Source: an uncultured Bacteroides sp.
GTDB taxonomy: Bacteria; Bacteroidota; Bacteroidia; Bacteroidales; Bacteroidaceae
NCBI GenBank assembly: GCA_937890825.1
Contig: CALADS010000028.1
Location: forward strand, 1-13,509
Length of the DNA stretch: 13,509 bases
Direction: 5' to 3'
Every line of letters starts with the position of its first letter. Positions within the stretch are counted from its first letter, which is position 1. The notes under the pieces are model-generated. The model was not told the DNA's origin, made no database searches, and saw only the letters and a program-made list of their open reading frames with translations. This document shows, piece by piece, positions 6,373 through 12,423 of the stretch. Made by a program: the position numbers and the translations under genes.

Positions 6373-6435
6373 CACCCTGTCTTGCTTGTCACCACCCCAA
6401 CTATACCGCCGGAAACTGCACAGGGTGGTTTTTTT
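6373..6435 (+). terminator. Terminator with two competing stems
   Basis: CACCCTGT (6373-6380) pairs with ACAGGGTG (6420-6427). Alternatively ACCACCC (6391-6397) pairs with GGGTGGT (6423-6429), directly followed by Ts to 6435. The stems share 6423-6427, so only one can form. The second is a normal intrinsic terminator and the first could block it, which is the layout of an attenuator. Confidence 0.6.
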
Positions 6436-6511
6436 GTGGCTCATTCTCACTAACTGCCTTTTCTTGGATGAAAGATGGATGAATGTTTGTCTGACCTTAT
6501 GCAATGGGTAT

Positions 6512-6551
6512 CACAAAATCCCACAAAGTCACCCAAAATCCCACTTAGCCG
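6512..6551. repeat. 10-bp-phased repeats upstream of the HTH gene
   Basis: Successive 10-mers read CACAAAATCC, CACAAAGTCA, CCCAAAATCC and CACTTAGCCG. CAAAATCCCAC is exact at 6514-6524 and 6534-6544. The array ends 13 bp before the -33 element of the promoter at 6565-6595, which fits an operator or activator site. Confidence 0.6.
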
Positions 6552-6564
6552 ACCGGATGAGCTA

Positions 6565-6595
6565 TTGCCGTGCTGTGCCTTTCTTCGTAACTTTA
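6565..6595 (+). promoter_or_regulatory. Promoter of the excisionase-like gene
   Basis: TTG at 6565-6567, a 20-bp spacer and TAACTTTA at 6588-6595 (one base from TAnnTTTG) lie 19 bp before the ATG at 6615. Confidence 0.55.
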
Positions 6596-6614
6596 CCGCA
6601 TAAAACAACTGATT

Positions 6615-6869
6615 ATGACCAACTTGAAGAACACACCGATAGCAGTAACCCCCGACCGGAATTACACCATTAAGGAAGCCTGCCTTTATCTCGGGGTACA
6701 CCGATGTACCATCTACGATTACATCAACAATCCCGAACGACCATTGCCTTTTATCCGGATCTACACCGATAAAAGGGGCATCCTCTTCCGAGGAAGCGAC
6801 CTCATTGCCTACAAGGAAGCAGGTCTCCCGAGAAGAGGACGCAAGTTTAAGAACAGCCCTCGTGAATAG
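6615..6869 (+). CDS. Excisionase-like helix-turn-helix protein (HTH_17 type), 84 aa
   Basis: A small DNA-binding protein of the MerR/excisionase-like HTH_17 group common on Bacteroides conjugative and mobilisable elements. YTIKEACLYLGVHRCTIYDYI (17-37) is the helix-turn-helix. LPFIRIYTDKRGILFRGSDLIAYKEAG (44-70) is the wing with the usual FRGSDL turn. The basic tail RRGRKFK ends the protein. In such elements these proteins direct excision or regulate transfer genes. No integrase or mobilisation gene is within the window, so its partner is unknown. It sits behind phased 10-bp repeats and a consensus-like promoter, suggesting autoregulation or local control. It converges with the minus-strand gene ending at 6903. 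Confidence 0.85.
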   Translation: MTNLKNTPIAVTPDRNYTIKEACLYLGVHRCTIYDYINNPERPLPFIRIYTDKRGILFRGSDLIAYKEAGLPRRGRKFKNSPRE

Positions 6870-6902
6870 AGGACTGCCTTTGAACTTGCCTTCTTGCGGA
6901 AC

Positions 6903-7280
6903 TCAGTTCCACTGGTTCCAGGGCAGACCTGCCAACACGGATTTGCCGTCCGCCTCGGCAAGCTGGCAAGCCAAGAGCCACGCATCGGTGCGGATGGCAT
7001 CCATATCGTTCACGGCTTGCCGGAAACGGGAAGGTGCCACGGCACCCGACTGAACCATCCACTCCGAAGCACAGGTCTCCGGTTCGATGGCTTCCACGAA
7101 GGACTCAATCTCCTTCACCAGGTTACTTACCTTGCCGTCCTTCATTTCTGCCGTGAAGGTAAACGGCACACCGCTCAAGGTCTTCCGTTGGAAGTCAAAG
7201 AAGAGCCTGCCTTCCTTGTACTGAGCGGAAGCAGTCCAACCGAGTTGGGCTGCGATACTGATTATATTTCCATTCCTCAT
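6903..7280 (-). CDS. Mobile-element hypothetical protein, 125 aa
   Basis: Not assigned to a named family. The amino terminus, IAAQLGWTASAQYKEGRLFFDFQ (about 9-31), has the look of small proteins found on phage and conjugative elements that begin with a short beta-rich module of this type. The remainder is mostly helical and acidic (SNLVKEIESFVEAIEPETCASEWM at 52-75; DAWLLACQLAEADGK at 99-113). No catalytic motif, signal peptide or membrane helix is seen. The start is ATG 7280; 22 bp upstream begins a hairpin that separates it from the DUF2958 gene. It belongs to a run of three minus-strand genes of mobile-element character. The function is unknown. Confidence 0.75.
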   Translation of the reverse strand: MRNGNIISIAAQLGWTASAQYKEGRLFFDFQRKTLSGVPFTFTAEMKDGKVSNLVKEIESFVEAIEPETCASEWMVQSGAVAPSRFRQAVNDMDAIRTDAWLLACQLAEADGKSVLAGLPWNQWN

Positions 7281-7305
7281 ATCTCAGACTAAACCTACTA
7301 TTTGA

Positions 7306-7338
7306 GACCTGCCCAGTCCGTGACGGATAAGGCAGGTC
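7306..7338. terminator. Intergenic hairpin, possible terminator
   Basis: GACCTGCC (7306-7313) pairs exactly with GGCAGGTC (7331-7338), and TCCG/CGGA can pair inside. The plus strand continues ATTTTGTT, the minus strand TCAAATAG, so it is a weak terminator on either strand and may instead be a leader hairpin of the gene at 6903-7280. Confidence 0.5.
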
Positions 7339-7364
7339 ATTTTGTTATCACTCCATTCTCACAT

Positions 7365-7715
7365 TCATTCACCCATTCTTGCAAGAAACTCCTGCAAACG
7401 GCTGTCACGCAACTTCTTCAGTGGCACCGGATGAAAGTTTTCCTGCTGCCGCACTTGCAGTTTGCCGAAGCCTTGTTTGGTCAAATCCAATTCGATGTCC
7501 GAAAGTTCATTCAATGAAATGTAGCCGTATTCATCCTCCATCAGTCCGATGACGATACCGAACAGGATGGTATCGTTACCTTCCTTTTCGCCTTCAAGAA
7601 TGAACCACCGCACACCACCGAGCGCAAAAATGGCACGGCAAATTGCGTCCTTTCCCTTGCCGTCCTGGGAATAGAGAGGAAAGCCTTTCAAGGCTTCCTC
7701 CAACTGTGTTGTCAT
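7365..7715 (-). CDS. DUF2958-family protein, 116 aa
   Basis: The order of features matches DUF2958, a small family of unknown biochemical role that is frequent on plasmids and conjugative elements. PLYSQDGKGKDAICRAIF (residues 13-30) is the opening motif. A WFILEGEKEGNDTILFGIVIGL strand pair follows, then EDEYGYISLNEL with its conserved GY and SLxEL, and a late FHPVPLKKL. No catalytic residues can be named. I chose ATG 7715 (MTTQLEEALKG) because the family usually starts just before this helix; ATG 7727 would add four residues. It is 19 bp downstream of the gene at 7735-8049 on the same strand, so the two probably share a transcript. Confidence 0.8.
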   Translation of the reverse strand: MTTQLEEALKGFPLYSQDGKGKDAICRAIFALGGVRWFILEGEKEGNDTILFGIVIGLMEDEYGYISLNELSDIELDLTKQGFGKLQVRQQENFHPVPLKKLRDSRLQEFLARMGE

Positions 7716-7734
7716 AAGTCTGCACATAGCTGTA

Positions 7735-8049
7735 TTATTTAGAATTCATAAATTCGGGGTCAAAAATCAAGTCACACTCAATGAGCCGTTGGTAGGCTTC
7801 TGCAGAAAGCCGTGATGCCCACTCATTGCGGTCATCGTATCTTCCCTGCTGATAGTTGTATGCCAGCTGCTTCATGAAGCCGAGGAACACCTTGAACATC
7901 TGCTGTTGCAGGTAGCGGTGAGCTTTGGTCAGTTCCCTGCCAGTCTGGTCAGGTGAACACATACTGCCATTTACAAAGTTGGCGAACTCTTGGGCAAAAG
8001 CCTTGTCACGTTCGGAGATGGTAGCTCCGGATAATTCGGGATAATCCAT
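7735..8049 (-). CDS. Mobile-element hypothetical protein, 104 aa
   Basis: A soluble, mainly helical protein with no domain I can name. The start is ATG 8049 (MDYPELSGATISERD); a TTG two codons upstream is less likely. Helices are evident at ERDKAFAQEFANFVNGSM (14-31), a long HRYLQQQMFKVFLGFMKQLAYNYQQG stretch (44-69), and EWASRLSAEAYQRLIE. It is the first of three minus-strand genes that end at 6903, and the small all-helical type is typical of conserved hypotheticals on Bacteroides transfer elements. No clear TAnnTTTG promoter is seen upstream. Instead a nested inverted repeat (8189-8247) lies about 140 bp away. Confidence 0.7.
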   Translation of the reverse strand: MDYPELSGATISERDKAFAQEFANFVNGSMCSPDQTGRELTKAHRYLQQQMFKVFLGFMKQLAYNYQQGRYDDRNEWASRLSAEAYQRLIECDLIFDPEFMNSK

Positions 8050-8188
8050 AGTCAAAACAATTTAGATGGTTACGAATCCGATTCTTTTCCCTCTTGTGAA
8101 GCCCTTTAGAGTTTCTTGGTCGGGAAAACCGTTTTACGTGCATCCCCTCACTGCGGACACCGGGGAGAATAAGGCAAGTGTGAGGACA

Positions 8189-8247
8189 GAGAACTTTACG
8201 GAATACCCAATTTGGTACAAATTGTGGAAGGCTGCCGGAAAGTTCTC
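8189..8247. repeat. Nested inverted repeat in the gene-free region
   Basis: GAGAACTTT (8189-8197) pairs exactly with AAAGTTCTC (8239-8247). Inside it, CAATTTG (8208-8214) pairs exactly with CAAATTG (8218-8224). Just before, CCTCAC (8146-8151) pairs with GTGAGG (8180-8185). It could be a leader hairpin of the minus gene at 7735-8049 or part of the structured region that continues to 9260. The rest of 8050-8269 shows no gene. Confidence 0.65.
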
Positions 8248-8269
8248 CGTCCAAAAGCTTCAGCGGCAC

Positions 8270-8299
8270 TTGATGTTTCTCCCGTCCGCAGTACCTTTG
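8270..8299 (+). promoter_or_regulatory. Consensus promoter facing the hairpin repeats
   Basis: TTG at 8270-8272, a 19-bp spacer and TACCTTTG at 8292-8299 match the Bacteroidetes consensus. Transcription would begin near 8306 and run into 8443-9260, where no ORF is convincing. A 7-bp hairpin (CTTTCCC 8346-8352 with GGGAAAG 8367-8373) would lie early in the transcript. Confidence 0.65.
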
Positions 8300-8442
8300 C
8301 ACGTACAAAACGAGTTGGACCAAGAAGCTCCAATGGTTTTCAAGACTTTCCCGACTAGGACTCCAAGGGAAAGAATTAGTTCTAACAGGTCATCTCAAAT
8401 ATATTCCTCAGAAAGTCCGCGTAACCCAATATTCTAACCATC

Positions 8443-8767
8443 TTGAAGATGAGCTACCCGAAAACCGTTGCCGTTGTGAGAACCTACAAAGTGAAGCGAA
8501 GTGGAGCCTTGCAGGTTCTCTCTATGGCAACGGATTAGAGTTCCATTCGCAGCCAAAGCCAATCAGACGAGCTTTGCTTGGTGTCACGGACACGGAGCAA
8601 AACGGATGGTACATCCTTCCCAAAAGGTAGTCACTTCCGGCATCGCATGAAATACGATAAGTCGGAAGTGGTGAGCAACATCTGTGAGCTAACCGTATAA
8701 ACCATTCGATGGCTCTACTTCCGCAAGTGTCAGCCTGTGTTCGGTAGAGCCATCGACCAAATCACCG
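8443..8767 (+). repeat. Hairpin repeat unit A (325 bp), candidate structured RNA
   Basis: First of three head-to-tail units. Stem 1 is nested: CCGTTGCC (8465-8472) with GGCAACGG (8526-8533), and inside it GAGAACCT (8478-8485) with AGGTTCTC (8513-8520). A smaller stem, TTTGCT/AGCAAA, lies around 8569-8600. Stem 2 is CACTTCCG (8632-8639) with CGGAAGTG (8663-8670). Stem 3 is a perfect 12-bp pair at 8707-8718 and 8744-8755, starting CGATGGCTC. The unit is not an open frame on either strand. Compared with unit B, two stem pairs change by compensatory substitution, which argues that the fold matters. Strand is assigned from the upstream promoter. Confidence 0.6.
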
Positions 8768-9093
8768 TTTGAAGACCAGCTGCCTGACCTCATTGACACT
8801 GTGAGAAACAGCTGAGTGGAGCGAAGTGAAACCCTGCTGCTTCTCTCTGTGGCAATGGACTGAAGTTCCTATTTGTTTCAAAAGCCTATCAGCCGAGTTT
8901 TGCTTGGTGTTGCAGACACGGAGCAAACCGGATGGCATATTCTTCCCAAAAGGTCGTCACTTCCGGTATCGCATTTAATACGATAAGTCGGAAGTGGCGG
9001 CCAACATCTGTGGGCCAACCGTTCAAACCTTTCGATGGCTCTATTTCTGCAAGTGTCAGCCTGCGTTCGGTAGAGCCATCGAGCAAGTCATCA
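8768..9093 (+). repeat. Hairpin repeat unit B (326 bp)
   Basis: Diverged copy of unit A with all main stems kept. Stem 1 outer is CATTG (8791-8795) with CAATG (8853-8857). Stem 1 inner is GAGAAACAGC (8803-8812) with GCTGCTTCTC (8836-8845), one mismatch. Stem 2 is 8958-8965 with 8989-8996, with an added TATCG/CGATA inner pairing. Stem 3 is 9033-9043 with 9071-9081. Positions 8787-8910 are identical to 9113-9236 in unit C, 124 bp without a change, so B and C were duplicated recently or are kept alike by recombination. Confidence 0.65.
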
Positions 9094-9260
9094 TTTGTAG
9101 ATATGTTTTCCAACCTCATTGACACTGTGAGAAACAGCTGAGTGGAGCGAAGTGAAACCCTGCTGCTTCTCTCTGTGGCAATGGACTGAAGTTCCTATTT
9201 GTTTCAAAAGCCTATCAGCCGAGTTTTGCTTGGTGTCACTGGCACGGAGCAAAGCGGATG
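9094..9260 (+). repeat. Hairpin repeat unit C, truncated at an AT-rich junction
   Basis: The copy aligns with unit B at a 326-bp offset through GATG at 9257-9260, then similarity stops abruptly. It retains stem 1 (9117-9183) and the TTTGCT/AGCAAA stem but lacks stems 2 and 3. The bases that follow are strongly AT-rich, so this is probably the edge at which the restriction-modification island joined the older sequence. Confidence 0.65.
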
Positions 9261-9611
9261 ATAAACAATGGAAATATATTACTATATGATTAGTCATACG
9301 TATTACTAAGCAGTAATCTTGTTTACTTACAAGTAATAAAGTTTACCTATTCTTGGATTAAGAGTTCCAAACCCTCAGATTACATTTTGGTCTATAGCCT
9401 AAAAACCGTAAAGCTATTCAGTGCAAACAAGGTTGAATGTAAACCGATTTAGTTCAATCTGCAGAATGTGTAAAGCCGAATAGTGAACCTATACTTAGAG
9501 TGTAAAATAGAGTCGCTAATCGCACTCAAATCTAACAAGCCTTTTTAGTGATAGCCATCTTCAAAAAGACTGATTTATGGGAGTTTCTTCTTTAGTTTCA
9601 TCCTATTTTTA
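9261..9611. other. AT-rich gene-free stretch at the island edge
   Basis: No ORF is supportable. Short palindromes cluster at the left end: TATGA/TCATA (9285-9298), ATTACT/AGTAAT (9302-9317) and CTTGT/ACAAG (9318-9333). They might be recombination or binding sites, or simply AT-rich background. No further structure stands out from 9340 to the promoter at 9612. Confidence 0.5.
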
Positions 9612-9645
9612 TATATTTGCATAAAACATCAATTAGTTTAATTGA
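9612..9645 (+). promoter_or_regulatory. Promoter -7 element and palindromic operator of the island XRE gene
   Basis: TATATTTG at 9612-9619 is a -7 element; the matching -33 is weak. Ten bases on, TCAATTA (9629-9635) and TAATTGA (9639-9645) form a perfect 7-bp inverted repeat with a 3-nt centre, lying between the likely start of transcription and the ATG at 9649. A site there would let the XRE protein repress its own gene, as control proteins of restriction-modification systems do. Confidence 0.55.
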
Positions 9646-9648
9646 CAT

Positions 9649-9861
9649 ATGGAACGAATAAATCGTATAAAAGCAGTTCTTGCTGAAACAGGTAATACTG
9701 GAAAATGGTTGGCAGACCAAGTGGGTCGTGACAAGGCAACTGTCTCTAAATGGTGTACCAACACTATCCAACCAGACCTAACAATGTTATCCAAAATTGC
9801 AGATGCGCTTGGGGTAAACATCAGGGAGTTACTTGTTGACAGAGAACCATCTAAAAAGTAA
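9649..9861 (+). CDS. XRE-family HTH regulator, R-M control-protein-like, 70 aa
   Basis: A minimal Cro/C1-type DNA-binding protein. TGKWLADQVGRDKATVSKWC (17-36) holds the helix-turn-helix, followed by LTMLSKIADALGVNIRELLVD (44-64), the usual last helix pair. Size and position at the head of a restriction-modification locus resemble C (controller) proteins, which time methylase and nuclease expression. That role is inferred from context. It starts right after the palindrome at 9629-9645. The next gene begins 168 bp downstream. A related half-site, AATTAGTT, recurs soon after its stop codon, so it may also control the fusion gene. Confidence 0.85.
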   Translation: MERINRIKAVLAETGNTGKWLADQVGRDKATVSKWCTNTIQPDLTMLSKIADALGVNIRELLVDREPSKK

Positions 9862-9942
9862 TTAACAAAAATATCCATTATAATTAGTTGAGTAAAAACA
9901 TGAATGGAATCTCATTGCATGCAGAAAAAGGCTTAGTTTGAG

Positions 9943-10014
9943 GATTTATATTGGTAAATCTAAAGATTATTGCAAACTGTGTACCAAGACTACACAGTTA
10001 TGTAAGACCTTTGC
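9943..10014 (+). promoter_or_regulatory. Likely promoter/operator region of the methylase-kinase gene
   Basis: GATTTA (9943-9948) and TAAATC (9955-9960) form an inverted repeat. GACCTTTGC at 10006-10014 resembles a -7 element (first base off consensus) with no clear -33. If it is used, the RNA would start near 10021, only about 9 nt ahead of the first ATG at 10030, which favours the start at 10060. Confidence 0.4.
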
Positions 10015-10029
10015 ACTCAGAAATACAAA

Positions 10030-12423
10030 ATGTTTCATTCATTTTTATATTTTATGACTATGCAGACTATCGTAGGTACGGAAAATTTGGTTTGGAATAT
10101 GCTTCAGGATGTACGTCGTGTTTTATCTGTCGATGAATACACGTGTGTTTTCTATTTGCTCTATGGTATACATAAACAGTATAAAGCCATTCGTGTAGAA
10201 CAAAACGAAGTGCGGTTTATGAATGAGGAAGATGAATTACTTCAGCAGCTCTTTCAAGAAAGCATATATAGAGATGGTTCTTCTGCTTTGTCATGGGAAT
10301 TATACCAGCAATTGGCCTGCATTCCTTATGATTTATACGAACAAATATACAAAGAAACAATAGAATTACTATTGTTGTTTGTTTCTAAGAATGCAGGCAA
10401 ATCTGCAGGGGAATTTCTTTCACCTACAGCCATTACTAAAGTTTTGGCTTGCATTGTCAATAGCCATAAATGCAATTCTGTATATGATCCTTTCTGTGGT
10501 ACATCAGCTATTGTACATTATTTGGATTCTCTTGATTTATTTGTTGGTCAAGATTTAAGTAGCAAAGCTATACTTATTTCAAAAGTATTAGCGGATGCGT
10601 ACGGTTTAAGCAATCCTGAATTTCGTTGTGCTGATTCTATTAGTGATTGGGATAACAGACTCTTTGATGCAGTTGTAGCTTGTCCTCCTTTTGCATATCG
10701 AATAAATCAAGACCGCATTGCGTTTGATGCTGAGTCTCAAGACTGGAATTTCAGAACTCTTGAAGAGCTCTATTTTTGTCGTGCATTCAATCGAAATCAA
10801 GCTAAAGTCGCTGTTCTACTTGATTCGGTAGGATTTTGTTTTAGAAAGGGGGGGGATTATTCTATACGCAAATATCTTATAGATAACAATCTACTTGATA
10901 TGGTTATTGCTTTACCTGCAAACATATTGTTTGGAACTAGCATTCCTAGTGTCATTGTAGTTTGCAAAGTAGGCAGAAAAGCGGATGAACCTATCAAATT
11001 CATTCATGCCGAAGAATACTACTGTGGTTCCAATTTAAGGAATCGAGAACTTGATGCAACTAAAGTCATTGCTGCTATTGAACTATTTAACGGTATTGAT
11101 TGTGTTAATGTACCGAAAGACTCAATTGTAGAGAACGACTATAATATAAGCCCTCAACTATACTATAATGAAACCACCACACTTCATGATGGTCAAAAAG
11201 TAGTTCGTCTAGGTGATTTATTCAAACATGATTATGAACGAATAGATTCGGATGCATGCGATATAGTCTCTCCGCAAGATTTGAGTGTAGATTTTATTCA
11301 ATCTCTTCTGCATCGGAATGTTGCGACGGGTAAAAGAAACTCTCGAATTCCAAGTTCACGATATGCCTGTTCTTGTGAGGATGGTTCAAGCTTTCTTGCA
11401 GTTATGTCGAGTGGAATTAGTTCGTTACGACTTGGCTTGTACGACAAGGGTATGTTTAGATGCTCTAATGGAGTGAAATTCTATTGTATTAACACTCATG
11501 AAGTTATTCCTGAATATTTACTGTGGACGATTCTCAACAATGAGGCTATCTGTAAAGGAGGTATGCCTTTTGACAGTCTTTTCGCCCGCAAGGTTGTTAT
11601 TGACTGTTTAGAGAAACAGCAGATTATTGTTGATTCCCTTCTTCGAGAGTATAGCGTTAAGATGAATGCTGAAAAAGAAGCTAATGAACAACGCTTGGGT
11701 ATCAAACGAAATATTTCGGATTTGGAGCACATGTTGGGTACTCCTCAATTCAAGATAGGTCGTATCATCAGCCGATTAGAGTCAATGCATCCAGGTGATA
11801 AGTACTATCAATCCGATCTAAAAGCCTTGAAGGATAACTTTGACTATATGAGCCGGATTATAAGTTTTACGAATGCCATGATTGATAAAACATCCTTCAA
11901 TATACGCAAGGGAAATCTAAATGACTTCTTAGCTACTTATATAGAAGGATGGCAAAATTACGGCCGAAATGTGTTTACACTTGAGGTCGTGAACAATATA
12001 GCCGACGAATATGCCATATCATTCGATAAGACACTACTAACAGTGATGTTTGACTCTATTCTAAACAATGCAGCCATTCATGGTTTTCATAAGGATAAGA
12101 GACATACTGATAATAACACTGTACAAATTGAACTTTCAATGGTTGAGTACAGCCAGAAAGCATTCGTTTGCATTAAGGTATGCAATAATGGTGACCCCTT
12201 CGATGAATCTTTTAATTTGGATGATTATATTTCAAAAGGGCGATTCACTGCATCAACTGGCCGTTCTGGATTGGGAGGCTACCATGTTTATCAAGTAGCA
12301 AAAGGGCATAGTGGCTATTTATATTTAGATACTAACAAGATGTGGAATACTGTGGTAGAAGTGCTTTTACCAATAGAAACTTCATCTTCAAATATTATAC
12401 AGTATGAGCACGAATGTATATAA
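10030..12423 (+). CDS. HsdM-like methylase / HsdS-like recognition / histidine kinase fusion, 797 aa
   Basis: Three modules are read in order. Residues about 105-350 are an N6-adenine methylase domain as in type I HsdM: GEFLSPTAI (127-135), SAM motif YDPFCGTSA (152-160), and motif IV ACPPF (217-221), where Cys218 replaces the catalytic N/D/S. Residues about 390-560 resemble half an HsdS: VVRLGDLF start, EYLLWTILNNEAI, LEKQQIIVDSL, then a coiled coil. Residues about 560-785 are a histidine kinase: H-box EHMLGTP with phosphoacceptor candidate His567, N-box ILNNAAIHG (Asn680), NNGDPF (719-724) and lid GRSGLGGY (744-751). No membrane segment is seen. The likely role is a cytoplasmic DNA-reading sensor kinase. 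The start may be ATG 10060 (MQTIVGTEN), not 10030. Confidence 0.85.
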   Translation: MFHSFLYFMTMQTIVGTENLVWNMLQDVRRVLSVDEYTCVFYLLYGIHKQYKAIRVEQNEVRFMNEEDELLQQLFQESIYRDGSSALSWELYQQLACIPYDLYEQIYKETIELLLLFVSKNAGKSAGEFLSPTAITKVLACIVNSHKCNSVYDPFCGTSAIVHYLDSLDLFVGQDLSSKAILISKVLADAYGLSNPEFRCADSISDWDNRLFDAVVACPPFAYRINQDRIAFDAESQDWNFRTLEELYFCRAFNRNQAKVAVLLDSVGFCFRKGGDYSIRKYLIDNNLLDMVIALPANILFGTSIPSVIVVCKVGRKADEPIKFIHAEEYYCGSNLRNRELDATKVIAAIELFNGIDCVNVPKDSIVENDYNISPQLYYNETTTLHDGQKVVRLGDLFKHDYERIDSDACDIVSPQDLSVDFIQSLLHRNVATGKRNSRIPSSRYACSCEDGSSFLAVMSSGISSLRLGLYDKGMFRCSNGVKFYCINTHEVIPEYLLWTILNNEAICKGGMPFDSLFARKVVIDCLEKQQIIVDSLLREYSVKMNAEKEANEQRLGIKRNISDLEHMLGTPQFKIGRIISRLESMHPGDKYYQSDLKALKDNFDYMSRIISFTNAMIDKTSFNIRKGNLNDFLATYIEGWQNYGRNVFTLEVVNNIADEYAISFDKTLLTVMFDSILNNAAIHGFHKDKRHTDNNTVQIELSMVEYSQKAFVCIKVCNNGDPFDESFNLDDYISKGRFTASTGRSGLGGYHVYQVAKGHSGYLYLDTNKMWNTVVEVLLPIETSSSNIIQYEHECI

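Larger units (their letters stand above)
5941..6435 (+). ncRNA. Candidate leader or non-coding RNA, about 495 nt
   Basis: The stretch runs from the consensus promoter at 5904-5934 to the terminator at 6391-6435. It holds no protein I can support. A four-codon ORF (ATG 5959, Met-Arg-Lys-Arg, stop 5971-5973) sits near the predicted 5' end. Local hairpins include CTGCAA/TTGCAG at 6037-6052 and an imperfect 12-bp stem at about 6295-6322 (TCTCTTTTTTCT with AGAAAAGAAAGA). Three exact 10-bp repeats lie at 6205-6234. Very short leader ORFs before hairpins are known in Bacteroides conjugative transposons, as in the tetQ leader, so attenuation of the downstream HTH gene is possible. I recognise no RNA family. 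Confidence 0.4.

Noticed and set aside
8006..8437. Overlapping ORFs of about 105 and 123 aa on opposite strands
   Set aside because: They cover hairpins and a promoter, overlap each other and the 104-aa gene, and resemble no family.
8443..9260. CRISPR array, retron or diversity-generating element
   Set aside because: Units are ~325 bp with internal hairpins and no spacers, and no reverse transcriptase or Cas gene is present in the window.
8889..9297. Short ORFs inside the hairpin repeats
   Set aside because: The frames are not kept between units A and B, whereas the stems are.
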